64,000 nt of DNA from Aralia elata (GCA_034770075.1 CM068383.1:38273222-38337221); one strand, 5' to 3'. Shown: positions 34,967-45,693, counted from the first letter of the stretch. Notes: generated from the letters alone by a model not told the origin. Numbers and translations: made by a program.

Positions 34967-36823
34967 TCAACTTCTCCCAATCCTCAATGAAGAATCCACC
35001 CCTTTGCCCATGCCTGCAAAGAGCTTAGCAATCTCCAGTTGAGTATTTGCAATGATCTCGGTTCGCTTAAGGTCCATTTCACCTCTCTTCGCCTCAGCTT
35101 CTGCTCGCATCCTCTCTAAATCTCTCATTGTATCGACTCTCGCTTGCTCCGACCTCATCACTACTTCCGCTAACCATCTAATGCTATCGGCAATCTCCCA
35201 ATCTTCCCTTCTCCTTCTCTTCTTTTTCTCCGTCCTCGTCTTTTGATTTTTGGACTTCATTTTCTCCTTGTCGCTGTATAAGGCCGGTGTGCTACTATCC
35301 GTCTCCATTGCGTTTTTATCCGATTCGTGATCTGACAATTTGGCAGCCATTTCATCCTCCTGTCAAATATATAATGGTATGCATGTATGTTAATGAATTT
35401 TGAATTTTTTTGAAATTTTATTTAGTGCAATTGCATGGCTTGGTGACAAGTTTTTAATAATAATTATAGCAGTAATAGTAATAATACCCACTTTAATGTG
35501 AAAGGAGCTCACCCTAAGATACATGTACTTCCTACTCAATTTACTTTATCATATATTTTAGACCGTTTAAAACCAACAGATCTTTTAGACAAATTATAAA
35601 AATAAGTTGTATTTTATGTAATATAAAATTAGAATTGTATAATATTTGCATAACAAAAATTATCTAAAATTAATGCAATTGTCTGTTATATAAAATATAA
35701 TTTGTTTTTATAGATTAACCATTTTGAATTATCTGAAATCATAACCTCTCTATTTGACTTTGTAGATAACAAAATAGCCGAACTTATATACTGATTGAAG
35801 TAGTTTATTAGTGATTATGTGTATATGATAAGAAATGACCTCTAGTGGTCCCTAGATTGACTCAATGTAAAACAATTAGATACATTTATTTTTATTAGCC
35901 ACAGCTTGAAACTAAGAAATTAAAAAAAATACATAAATAATTAAAATAAAAAAATTACTTTATTGTAAAAACCTAAACAAAGAATAGCAAATTTTTCTTC
36001 CACGAAGTTGATCATTTCAACCCCACAGTCTGGTATATGACCTTGGCGTTCAAATGACTTAATCAATGGAAATCCCTCTATAAATACTTTCTAAATTGGT
36101 TACCAACATGCATTATAAAATTACCATAATACTTTAAAAAACAAAAAGAACGAAAATTGTTGCCATGATGATATTAAATATTAATTACACCTTCTCACTT
36201 CAAAGTTGAAACTAAAATACACTTACCTTGGCCACCCTATCAGCACCATTGGAACCATGTGAATTTTGTGCAACTCCAAGATGGACCGGCTGAGCCGGAC
36301 CCAGAGGCAACGGTGGTAGCGATGGTGGTAGTGGTTGAGATGACACAGGCACCGATGGTTCAAGCATCATCAACGGAGAATTGACGATCGGCGGCGAGAG
36401 CAGCGGCGGCAGAGGGGTAGGTTGAGGAGCGGCGGTGCCACGTAGTAAAAGATCAAGCCGGGGGAAAAGCGGCCACGACGACGTATCGGCAGCGGCTGAC
36501 TCGGACCGATACCGTTTTTTCATCGACTCAATCTTGTTCTTGCATTGAGTTTGCGTCTTAGGTGACTTGGCGGAATTACCACGTGACGACACAAACTTTG
36601 CCACATCTTCCCAATCATGTCCCTTAAGTTTTGCCCGATTTCGAAGCACCCACTTGGCTTCATAAGCCTCAAGGAGGCTCGAAACCGCCCCTTCGCTCCA
36701 TTCGTCGCGTTTTAGCCTATCGTTGTTTCCACTGCTGCCGCCACCTAGTGGTTTTCTAGGAGATTCATCTGTGTTGTTTATGGGGAGGGGAGAGGAGTTT
36801 TCTTGCTTAGTTTCTTTATCCAT
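34967..36823 (-). CDS. Trihelix transcription factor (join 36823-36227, 35359-34967), 329 aa
   Basis: Exon 1 runs from ATG at 36823 to 36227 and ends AAG|GTAAGT; exon 2 starts after TTTGACAG at 35359 and ends at 34967; phase 0. Residues about 40-105 form the trihelix DNA-binding domain: W42 in EWSEGAV, W71 in HDWEDVA, and QCKNKIESMKKRYR. SWPLFPRLDLLL (116-127) is the fourth amphipathic helix of the family. Residues 131-185 are Pro-rich. Exon 2 has a basic nuclear-localisation-like run KKKRRRR (244-250) and a C-terminal coiled coil (about 258-312), the usual layout of SIP1/ASIL-type members. It should bind GT-like promoter elements in the nucleus and dimerise; targets unknown. No stop or frameshift is seen. 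It is the only convincing host gene in the window, in an island between retrotransposon blocks. Subgroup assignment is uncertain. Confidence 0.88.
35360..36226 (-). other. Intron of the trihelix gene (867 bp)
   Basis: GTAAGT donor at 36226-36221 and TTTGACAG acceptor ending at 35360. AT-rich, without coding potential. Joining both sides keeps the frame and unites the two halves of a known domain layout. Confidence 0.85.
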
Positions 36824-38722
36824 CTTGCATCCTAAATTAAAATTTTACATGTATTTAGTATAACACTACATAATTGAAAATAGGAAATATTTGCTTATTA
36901 GATATTTACTTATTAGATGACAACGGAAGAAACGGGCAAAAGAGAGCCACTAGCATTTAGAGGGAGAAAAAGGAAAAAGAAAGGAGCATTTGGGCAACTT
37001 TTGAGAGGAGAGAGACCACTAGCGTTTATGGGAGTGGAGACGTCTAGTAATGTTAGTGGTGGAGCTAGTGGCCAACCCAAAGGAGAGAATAGTAGGAGGG
37101 TGGGTGACTTTTGTCAAATAAGTTAATGATAGTAATCTAACTTTTTTTCACACTTTTAGGTGGGGTAATCTTTTTGTGGGTTTGTGTTGGTTTTATGTTG
37201 TGTAGCTGAGGTTTTGGCATTTTGGCTGTTTGCGTTGATATGAAGCCAACCATGACATCCACCGACGGATGGTGGTCACTCACGTGGGATTGTCACCCAC
37301 TCCCTCTCTCTCCTTCTCCCCCTCAAGGTATAAGTATATACTACATGGTTAGATATGATACTGCTAAAATATAATGTAGGTTAGAATAATAAAATGATAT
37401 TATGTTAAAGTTATTAGAAATTACATTGATAAAATCATAAAATTGACATTAAAAATGGTTGTTGCAAAAATGATGTTTTCACATAATATATATTTAGAGT
37501 GACACGTATTACTCTATAACATTATTTTTACTGTGACAACATCAACCGTCTTAAAAATATGTAAATAAATATTATTTGAGTCATATACCAAAATTAACTA
37601 ACTATACAATCACATAAAACTTTTTCATTTATAATTATATATATATATATATATAATTTGTTGTGATATGATTTTTTCTTATTTAATTTAGGGAGATGAT
37701 ATTTTTTGCTCAATTTTTTTTCTCATTTAAGCTCAAATGTTGCGGTTTATACATTATGTACATTTGGTTATACAACGTTTTGAGCATTTGATGCGTTTGG
37801 AATGTTTAAAATTACAACCGCACTTAAAAATTTTATTCGTCTAGCAGTAATTTATTTTGAACGTAGCTTATGTAACTACCAAACGTAACATTTAAATTTT
37901 ATTCGTCTAGTAATAATTTATTTTGAATTCGGCTTATATAACTAACAAACGTAACATTTGAGATTCAAATGTAAAGTATCAAAAATTAATAGTGCAGTGC
38001 ATTTCGAGTTCCAAAAGCTACAAACATTATCATTGCTAGTGGCCGAACAACCTATTGTGTTTTATTGAAAATTCGTAACGCTTAAAGTATCATTTTTTAT
38101 AACGTTGTTAAAAACAAACGTCGGACTTAATTAGAGGTAAGCTCATTTCCACTAAGGTTAGAAAGAATATCACGAGTCAAATTCTCTATCCTAATATTTG
38201 AACCTAATTTTAAGAGAATCCAAATTGACGACTTAAAAAATTTCTTAATACGCAATTACCTGATGAGCGAACCTTCGATGTTATATGTGCGTAATATCAG
38301 CATCACTGCCACTAGCCAATGCGCTGCATCATCCTTCAACTCATGAGCTAGCTCTAGCTACACTATTGTTCCTCTCTTTTCAAGCTTTTGTCTTTTTATT
38401 CTCACCTTTTTGTGATCTTTCAAAACCTGTGAAAGGTTTAATAGAGATACTTTGAATTAACTAATCAATGGTTTACTATACACCATAATGTTTCTTTGGT
38501 ACAAAAGTTCTTAAAGTTGGCATTATTTATCTTGTTAAAGGTGCAACAATAGTGGGTTGAGATATCGGAACATTTATATTGTAATTTAAAGAAAATGATT
38601 GAACAATAACTTTCTTATAAGATTCATGTTTAAAATATTAATGTTGTGCTGCTACACAGTATAAAAACTTGAAAAGTAATGTTACTGAATAATGTTTTCC
38701 CCTCCAAAAGTAATACATACAT
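36824..38722. other. Intergenic region upstream of the trihelix gene
   Basis: I see no convincing gene. A short frame at 36917-37126 has low-complexity composition. The likely promoter side of the gene contains a G-box CACGTG (37281-37286) and a CT-rich tract (about 37296-37325). A (AT)n microsatellite lies near 37637-37657. A direct repeat of about 65 bp (TTTTATTCGTCTAG ... CAAACGTAACATT) occurs twice at 37830-37955. Confidence 0.5.
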
Positions 38723-39168
38723 GTTCGGATATAAATCCTAACGGGTTGGATTGGGCTTCTTATGTTGGGCTCGGCCCAAAGGCCAATCCAGCCTAGCAGA
38801 TTATATGAGGGCTCTCCAGTCCGAAATGGCTTGGGCCAGTATCCTAAATCCTTATGGTTCCTTATTGGATAATATTTCTATTGGATCAAGGTAGTTGAAT
38901 CCGGGTCTGATAAGGATTCTGGGCAGAACACTCCTAATAGGAGTAGAAAGTAGCCAAGTGAGTCCTTATAAATACCCCAGTAACAATGAAGGTCAGGTAC
39001 GACATTATTTACCCTACTAAATATTTGACCTCCATTGTTAGCGCACCTTGAGTTTGTTACTTACTCTTACACCCGAGGAGTCTCCACACGGCCCAAGCCG
39101 TTGGGACTTTTGTGCAGGTACACGCGCGGAGAGTGGATTGGACGCGCGGACAAAATCAAGCGTTAACA
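38723..39168 (+). repeat. 5' LTR of the Tat-like element
   Basis: It ends GCGTTAACA one base before the primer-site-like sequence. TATAAATA at 38967-38974 is a good TATA box. The start (TGTTCGGATATAAATCC at about 38723) is a guess, as no second LTR is available for comparison. Confidence 0.5.
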
Positions 39169-39169
39169 T

Positions 39170-39186
39170 TGGCGCTAGAAGGAGGG
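39170..39186 (+). other. Primer-site-like sequence of the Tat-like element
   Basis: TGGCGCTAGAAGGAGGG directly after the LTR end starts with the TGG expected opposite a tRNA CCA end. I do not assign the tRNA. Confidence 0.5.
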
Positions 39187-39228
39187 CCTTTTAGTAGTAA
39201 ATTGCTTTCGTGATCAAAACAAATCCAC

Positions 39229-40458
39229 ATGAAAAATTCACAGCGAAGCAACCATGGTTCACACGGACCGGTGCAATCTCGGCCACACCGGGAGACGTCA
39301 GTCGAATGGGGACAGCCCCTTCAGCAGATCCTCGATCGAAAGAAAGCTCTGGACATCCAGCAAGAAGAGCTTGACAGGCAGTACTTGGAACTGAATGAAG
39401 CTGGACAACAGTTGCTGAGCGAGAGAGGCTCGGCCTCCCGCTCCGCTCCTCGCCGACAAAGAGATGACCGACCCCAAAGGTGGCATCGAGATAATAACCA
39501 GGCCCAGTCTGAATCCATCTTTACGAGGGACCTGAGAAAGAGAGCCCGGTCACCATCCAGGCGAGATCGTCGCGAGAGTCCTCGGCGAAGCCCTGAAAAA
39601 AGTTATACAGGGGAGTCATTCCCCCGAAGGGCCGTGGAACAACCGTCGGGGATCAAGAAGCCTCGGGCCACCCCTTTCACCCGAGACTTGGCCAACGCGA
39701 AGATCGATAGAAAGAACAAGGTCCCCTCAAATCTGGAGATGTACGATGGAACGGGAGACCCCCATGATCATACATTCACTTTCGAGCAGGCCATGCTCTT
39801 TCATGGTCATGATGAAGCGGCCATGTGCCATTTATTCTTATCTACCCTGAAGAAGACTACTCGAGAGTGGGTTGTCTCCCTACCATCAGCATCCGTACGC
39901 TCATGGGATGATCTGCAACAACAGTTCCACACCCGCTTTGGCAGCAACAAGAGGCGGGCCAAGATGATCACATCCCTGATGCAGGTCAAACAGAGGCCGA
40001 ATGAGACACTTCGGCAGTATATAAAGAGATTTCGGGAGGCTGTATCTGAGATCAACGACATAGATCCGAAGCAGGTGATCCACTTTTTGACCATGGGATT
40101 GAACGTGGATAAGTCCAGCAGGTTGATTGAGGAAATCATCTCAAAGGCACCCGAATCTCTGCCGGAGGCATATGACAAAGTCGATAAGTTCGTTGAGTTG
40201 GAAGAGGCGCTCGCTAACCTTCGGGGCACCTCGAAAAATACAGGTGATTTTCACCAGAGAGACCCCCGAGGAGACGACGCCGATAAGAAGTACAACGATA
40301 ACGGCAAGGGGAACAATAAGAAAGATTCCCAAGATAATCGGCAAAAGAAGAATAATGGTTCGAGAGACCGAGGTAATAGGGATAACGACAAGGTCTACAC
40401 TCCCTTAACCTTGAGTAGAGCTGTTATCATTAAGGAAATCAAAGATCAGCCTTTCTAA
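39229..40458 (+). CDS. Gag of the Tat-like element, 409 aa
   Basis: The frame is open from ATG (MKNSQRSNHG) to TAA at 40456. After a charged, Arg-rich N-terminal part come the retrotransposon gag core (about residues 165-320): MYDGTGDPHDHTFTFEQAML, WDDLQQQFHTRFGS, QRPNETLRQYIKRF and FLTMGLNVDKSS. The C-terminus is low-complexity Asn/Lys/Arg. A zinc-knuckle-like CDYHEAKGHDTEDC follows in the next frame, so the gag-pol border involves a frame change near a C10 run (40467-40476). Gag forms particles around the RNA; this copy has no mobile partner in cis. Confidence 0.8.
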   Translation: MKNSQRSNHGSHGPVQSRPHRETSVEWGQPLQQILDRKKALDIQQEELDRQYLELNEAGQQLLSERGSASRSAPRRQRDDRPQRWHRDNNQAQSESIFTRDLRKRARSPSRRDRRESPRRSPEKSYTGESFPRRAVEQPSGIKKPRATPFTRDLANAKIDRKNKVPSNLEMYDGTGDPHDHTFTFEQAMLFHGHDEAAMCHLFLSTLKKTTREWVVSLPSASVRSWDDLQQQFHTRFGSNKRRAKMITSLMQVKQRPNETLRQYIKRFREAVSEINDIDPKQVIHFLTMGLNVDKSSRLIEEIISKAPESLPEAYDKVDKFVELEEALANLRGTSKNTGDFHQRDPRGDDADKKYNDNGKGNNKKDSQDNRQKKNNGSRDRGNRDNDKVYTPLTLSRAVIIKEIKDQPF

Positions 40459-40461
40459 TGA

Positions 40462-42010
40462 AAAAGCCCCCCCCCCGAAGATCAGAGTCTTCGCGAGACA
40501 AAAGAATGGGGACAGATATTGTGATTACCATGAGGCCAAGGGGCATGATACTGAAGACTGTTATCAGTTGAAAGATTTTCTCGAGAGGCAAGTCCAGAGG
40601 GGTAACCTGGATTGCTATGTGGCCGATCGATACAAACCGAGTCCTTTTGATCGAATAGCGCCACCACCTCCATCATCGGGAACGGCAAGAGGAGTTGTCG
40701 ACGTAATCTCCGGAGGCCCAATATCAGCTCTGTCTAATCGGAAGAGGAAGGCCTTCGCTAGAGAGGTCCATCAATTGTCTGGGCAACCTAAGACTTCTCC
40801 GACCGAGCCCATCACTTTTTTTGATGATGATTACCCACCGGGAATGGTTATGCCGCATCAAGATGCCTTGGTCATCACAGCTCAGGTAGGGACCATGGAT
40901 CTGAAACGTATGTTGGTAGACAATGGGAGTTCAGTGGATGTACTCTACAGCCATGCCTACAATCGGCTGGATCTGGGGGGAAGGAAGCTAGAGATTTGCA
41001 ATGAGTCCCCGCTATATGGCTTCGGGAACAACCCAGTCCGAATAGCAGGGACGATAGAGTTACCAGCGATCTTCGGCACGGCTCCCAAACAGGCCTCCAT
41101 CATGATAAGGTTTTATGTGGTCCAGGTGGAAAGCAACTACAACACCATTCTTGGGAGAACAACTTTGGCAGCTTTAAAAGCAATCACCTCAATTCTGCAT
41201 CTGAAGATGAAATTTCCGACCGAGAATGGGATTGGTGAAGTGGTTGGTGATCAGGATTTGTCCAGAAGGTGCTATCTCCAGACTATCCAGGCGACTTCTG
41301 TGGGGGTGAGTAAGAAAAAAACTACGATGAAAATTGAGTTAGAACCTTTTACAGAAGGCGGCTCTGAGCCGATAGCTACGCCTACTGAAGAAATCGAAGA
41401 GATTCCATTGTTTCGGGAGGACAACACCAGGACAATACAGATTGGTACCGGTTTGGAAACGGGCGTCAGAACCAGACTCGTCGAGCTGGTGAAAGAATAT
41501 TCAGACATATTTGCATGGACGCCAGCTGACATGCCGGGAATAAATAGGGATGTGGCCGAACATAAATTAAGTGTCAACCCCAGCCACAAGCCCGTTAAAT
41601 AGAAGAGGCGTAATATAGCTCCCGAGCGACAAAAGGTGATAGATGAAGAGATTGAAAAGTTATTGGCTGCCAACTTCATTTATGAAATAACTTATCCGGA
41701 ATGGCTTGCCAATGTGGTGCTGGTGAAGAAGCATAACGGGAAGTGGAGGATGTGTGTAGACTACACGGATCTTAACAAAGCATGCCCGAAAGATTACTAT
41801 CCTCTCCCGAACATCGATCAACTAATTGATTCCACTGTGGGACACACTTTAATGAGCTTCTTGGATGCTTTTTCCGGGTATAATCAGATTGCCATGCACA
41901 AACCAGACATCCCGAAGACATCCTTCATCACTCACCGAGCAATCTACGCCTACAAGGTCATGTCGTTCGGTCTGATCAATGCTGGGGCAACTTATCAAAG
42001 AATGATGCCA
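40462..42010 (+). pseudogene. Protease and partial RT of the Tat-like element
   Basis: In the frame +1 to gag: a zinc-knuckle-like segment (about 40528-40570), a protease domain with VDNGSSVDVLY and TILGRTTL (about 40860-41240), the RT N-terminal region, then TAG at 41600-41602, which breaks the KPVK-x-KRR border motif. The same frame continues with RT motifs WRMCVDYTDLNKACPKDYYP, LDAFSGYNQIAMH and YKVMSFGLINAGATYQRMM and is lost at about 42010. The catalytic YVDD region and everything beyond is absent. Confidence 0.8.
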
Positions 42011-42183
42011 TTAGTCGATTCCTGATATCCGCTCGTTGTCGTGTCGGCTTTGATCGCAAGTCGTTGTGGTGGCTTTGAGTGTTCGTACTTATGTCCACCT
42101 TTCGTTCTCGTAGGCTGCGTTAATTGACGATTCTGCCCTCCTGTCAGGGTCAGTATACGAAGTACAAAATTTGGGTGTCTACA
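42011..42183 (+). repeat. LTR-end-like fragment joined to the broken RT
   Basis: It ends AAAATTTGGGTGTCTACA, the form of many Tat/Ogre LTR 3' ends, but does not match the end of the Tat-like LTR at 39168. It touches the interior of the element B LTR at 42184. Probably a fragment of another element joined by deletion. Confidence 0.35.
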
Positions 42184-42249
42184 GTGCCCGAATGATAACA
42201 CGGTGAAAATTTATGTTTGGCAATGCTCAGGGCTTAATTTGATGACATT

Positions 42250-42960
42250 TGGAAGTTGGGCGTGCACGGCGTGCGGCGTCAGCCAAGCCGCGGGAACGGC
42301 GCGCAACAGCTGTGCGCTCGGCGCCGGGCGCTCGGCAGCCTCGGCATTGGGCGCGCGCGCGCGTGGCACTCGGCAGCGATCAGCACTCGGCAGATGGGCA
42401 GGCGCTAGGCGCGGGCGTGCGCACTGGTGTGCGGGCGCGCGGCGTGGGCGTGCGGGCGTTTGCGGCAGGCGCTGGGCGCTCGGTAGCCTCGGCGTTGGGC
42501 GCGCGCGCGTGCGGCACTCGACAACAATCGGCACTCGGCAGATGGGCAGGCGCTAGGCGCGGGCGCGCGCTGGCGTGCGGGCGTGTGCGGCAGGCGCTGG
42601 GTGCGGGCGCATGGGTGCTGGGCGCGAGCACGCGCGGGCCTCGGCAGGGGCGGGGCGCGGGGCCTCGGCAGGGGCGGGCCGCGGGGCCTCGGCAGCGGGC
42701 GTTGGGCATGTTGCCAGCGTGCGGCCCAGGCACTGGGCGCGGGTGCGCGGCGTGCGGCGTGGGCGTGCGGCGTTGGGCGTGCGGCCAGCGTGCAGCCCAG
42801 GCGTTAGGCGCGGGCGCGCGCTGGCGTGCGGGCGCACGGCGCAGGCGTGCGTTAGCCAGCGTGCAGGCGTGCGGCACTCGACATGAGCCAACCAGGGCTT
42901 GGGCGCGCGTGCCAGGCACCGTGCGGGCGCGCCAACGCCGTGCTAAGTGCGATCTGACAC
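42250..42960. repeat. GC-rich minisatellite in the element B LTR
   Basis: A unit of about 130-160 bp (GGCGCTGGGCGCTCGG ... GGCACTCGGCAG ... ATGGGCAGGCGCTAGGCG ... GTGTGCGGCA) repeats about twice, followed by shorter derivatives. Estimated GC is far above the surroundings. The 3' LTR has a related array at about 48040-48440. Long open frames here on both strands are composition artefacts. Confidence 0.75.
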
Positions 42961-43020
42961 AGTTTTAGTGCGATCTGAGCTCCATTTTCTCCGATTTTGG
43001 CTAGGGTTTCTTGATGGAGG

Positions 43021-43030
43021 CTATATATAA
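43021..43030 (+). promoter_or_regulatory. TATA box of element B 5' LTR
   Basis: CTATATATAA follows the GC-rich U3 block; the transcribed leader starts some 30 bp later. Confidence 0.55.
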
Positions 43031-44277
43031 TCTCTTCTAAGCTTCATATCAGATAACGAGGGATTGGTCTAGACTGAAACATCAAAATAGAGAGCAAAAG
43101 TGCTGCAATACAAGGAAAACTCAGCAAAAGCCAAAGAACTAAGAAGGAAAGGCTTGTCAAAGGACTATCTAGAGAGAGGGAGGCTACAAAATACATCAAA
43201 TAACAGGGCTAAAGGCTGTAAATCAAGCTGAATCAAGCCACAAGCCAAGGAACTCAATCAACAAGAATTGCAAAACCAAGGAAGAAAGCTGGAAACCAAC
43301 AGCAACCAAAGGAACAACAGCTGAACAACTTCAAAAGTGATTTCATTTCTAGATTTTCAACTCCTTTGTAATTTGAATTTGACAATGTATAAATTGAAAT
43401 TGATGTCTATTGTAGCTATCATGAACTAACCTTCTATTCTAAGATTGCAATGGAACCCAACACTTAAATTGAATTGAATTCTCTCTCTATTGATTTTAGT
43501 TATGCATTTGTGAATTGATTGTCATAACCTTTGCTTTCTAGATTAATTGCTTGGCCGGTAATTACCTTGGGAACCTATATGAACTTAACGAACGGATTAT
43601 AGGTTAAGACCTAGTTATGATAACATGCGAGAGTATAGATTGTTGTGGGTTATTAATCGGATTAAGTGACGTGTGTCTTATTAATTATCTACAATAATAG
43701 GTATCTTGATAGTAGTTGGGATAGATATATACCTAATTACCGCATGCAACCAATTGAGAATCTAGTCTTAATGACTTCCGATGTCAAAGTTGGTAATTGA
43801 ATGGAGGATTAATTAGATTTGGTGACACGTGTCTATTAATCATTCCTGAAATTAATCTCTTGATAGTGCATAGGATAGACATATACTTATGCACCGCTTA
43901 GGAAGATTCGTGATTGACCATCGACAGAGGCTCTTATGTAGTTTTGATTTCTCGGTTGTCAATTTGTATATCATAACTGATTGAAAAGAGAGAGTTAGGA
44001 GATTCAAATGACGTGTTGGGAGAAATTCTAATCTTAGACCTTTCTATCTTGATATTTTACCTCATTTTATCCATTACTTGACTTGTGAACTCAACCAATC
44101 AACAAACAATCAAACCTTCATCGTTTAAATTAGATCAAATTGATTTACAAATTGTACTTGGTTATTATTTGTCACAATTCCCTATGGGTTCGACTCATAT
44201 CTTATCATATATTACTTGTGGACCGTGTATACTTGCACGTGTGTGTTTATCGATAGCTTAATCGACCAACAAGTTTT

Positions 44278-44295
44278 TAGCACCGTTGCCGGGGA
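44278..44295 (+). other. Primer binding site of element B (Asp tRNA type)
   Basis: TAGCACCGTTGCCGGGGA differs at two positions from the Athila-type site TGGCGCCGTTGCCGGGGA. Confidence 0.8.
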
Positions 44296-44434
44296 ATTGT
44301 TTCTAATAATTATACCAATATTAATTACTATCAAATTGGTCTTAATTTAAACTTGTATATAAAGTTATTTTTAGTTTATTTTTAACATTTTTTTTATTTT
44401 TCTGTTTAATGCTTTCTTCGTTACGAGGTACACC

Positions 44435-45568
44435 ATGGCCAACTATAATTATCAATTGCCTCACACGGGAATGACCCAATCAGGAGCGGCATGGATGGAT
44501 GGATTTGATGTGGTGGCGGCACATATAGAGGAGCTGTCAAGGAATGTTAACGCTTTAGTGGCCCAACGTACTCAACGTGTTGCGGTGAATTGTGATTATT
44601 GTGATGGAAACCATCCGAGTCATCCATGCACCATTAATTTTGAGTTGGCATGGTATGGTGGCAACGTCGGCGATTACTCCAACAGTTATGAATGTTCTGA
44701 TGCTTGTCACCAAGATTGGGGGTATCACCCAGATTCTACATGGAGCTACAATTATGAAGATCAATACTATGCTCCGAGTCCAGCATATGCACCAGAATTC
44801 TCATGTCCACCTTCATTGCCACAAGAAGAAAATTCAAATGTGAAGGAACTTGGGTCCCAGACCATAACTTCGATTGAGGAGATTGTGAAAAGTCAGCATA
44901 TGTCGATTCAAAATCTTGAGAACCAGATGGGACAACTTATTATCACCTTCAAAGATAGATATCCAGGCGAATGGCCCAATGACATGGTTCTCGAAACTGA
45001 TGGATTTCCCATGCCAAAGCTGCAACCAGACATGCTAATCAATGATGATTCTGATATGGAAGAGACATGTGAGAAACAAGAAAAGGAGGTCGAGGATCCA
45101 GCCTTGAGCCCCAATGATGATGATGATGAGCTAATTTCGATTGTGTCCCATATACCTTCTCCTCAAAAACTCAAGGATCTGGGTGGTTTTGCAGTCCCGT
45201 GCCAATTAAGTGGTCATGTCATAGGTAAAGCTCTATGTTACAAGGGAGCTAGTTTACAGTTTGAGCCATGGCATGATGAAGTAGAGGTTCATGAAAAGAT
45301 AGATGAGAATCCACTTGTGTTTGAGAAACTTAATTTCACAATGTCATTCATAGACACAATAGAGCAGGCCCCTAGCTACTTTCAGTTCATACATGAGGAT
45401 TTATATAAGAACAATAAGCTAGGTGAACTTGAGATAATGGACTTCACCGAAGCAATGCCCATAGATGTTTTACCCCTACTAATGGATGAAGCGAATGGAG
45501 AAAGTTTCTTTTTGCTGATAGATAAAACTGAGTTTGGGAGTCTCCTAGTATGCATGCATGTCATGTAA
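44435..45568 (+). CDS. Gag-like protein of element B with a dead protease-like segment, 377 aa
   Basis: ATG lies in a strong plant context (ACACCATGGCC). Residues 53-65 hold CDYCDGNHPSHPC, a CX2CX3HX4C knuckle as in Athila gag. Residues about 85-130 are Tyr/Pro-rich. SIQNLENQMGQL (157-168) with RYPGEWPND is the Athila gag signature. Residues 241-276 (PSPQKLKDLGGFAVPCQLSG, then KALCYKGAS) resemble the Athila protease region, where I expect CDLGAS; the catalytic Asp is replaced (CYKGAS). The last 80 residues match only element A. No retrotransposon gag capsid domain is evident. The frame is open, unlike the A copy. Likely a structural/RNA-binding protein; whether it is made is unknown. Confidence 0.7.
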   Translation: MANYNYQLPHTGMTQSGAAWMDGFDVVAAHIEELSRNVNALVAQRTQRVAVNCDYCDGNHPSHPCTINFELAWYGGNVGDYSNSYECSDACHQDWGYHPDSTWSYNYEDQYYAPSPAYAPEFSCPPSLPQEENSNVKELGSQTITSIEEIVKSQHMSIQNLENQMGQLIITFKDRYPGEWPNDMVLETDGFPMPKLQPDMLINDDSDMEETCEKQEKEVEDPALSPNDDDDELISIVSHIPSPQKLKDLGGFAVPCQLSGHVIGKALCYKGASLQFEPWHDEVEVHEKIDENPLVFEKLNFTMSFIDTIEQAPSYFQFIHEDLYKNNKLGELEIMDFTEAMPIDVLPLLMDEANGESFFLLIDKTEFGSLLVCMHVM

Positions 45569-45675
45569 ATTAAGGAAATGACAGCACGGAGGCATGCTAT
45601 GGTCATTTTTACAATCGAGCCGGACTAAAAAGAAACAGGAAGCTAGTCAGGCTGAGGACTTTAACTTAAGCACTT

Positions 45676-45693
45676 TTTGGGAGGCAACCCAAA
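45676..45693 (+). other. Post-gag hairpin of element B
   Basis: TTTGGG-AGGCAA-CCCAAA, about 110 bp after the stop codon; counterpart of 12452-12469. Confidence 0.65.

Larger units (their letters stand above)
38723..42010 (+). mobile_element. Tat-like Ty3/gypsy remnant, plus strand, 3' truncated
   Basis: An LTR-like segment with TATA box, a primer-site-like sequence, gag, protease and the N-terminal half of RT follow each other on the plus strand. RNase H, integrase and 3' LTR are missing: the RT breaks off near 42010. Protease with VDNGSSVDVLY and RT with MCVDYTDLNKACPKD and LDAFSGYNQI are typical of the Tat group. Confidence 0.78.
42184..44268 (+). repeat. 5' LTR of element B (left-truncated)
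   Basis: The GC-rich minisatellite (42250-42960) is in U3, then the TATA box CTATATATAA at 43021-43030, a long R-U5 and the end ATCGACCA, nine bases before the primer site. Confidence 0.75.

Noticed and set aside
36917..37126. 69-codon plus-strand frame upstream of the trihelix gene
   Set aside because: Short, charged and low-complexity; no domain; probably promoter DNA.
42249..42968. Several long open frames on both strands in the GC-rich block, up to 239 codons
   Set aside because: Ala/Arg/Gly-rich low-complexity products open in many frames at once; they result from GC-rich repeats in an LTR.
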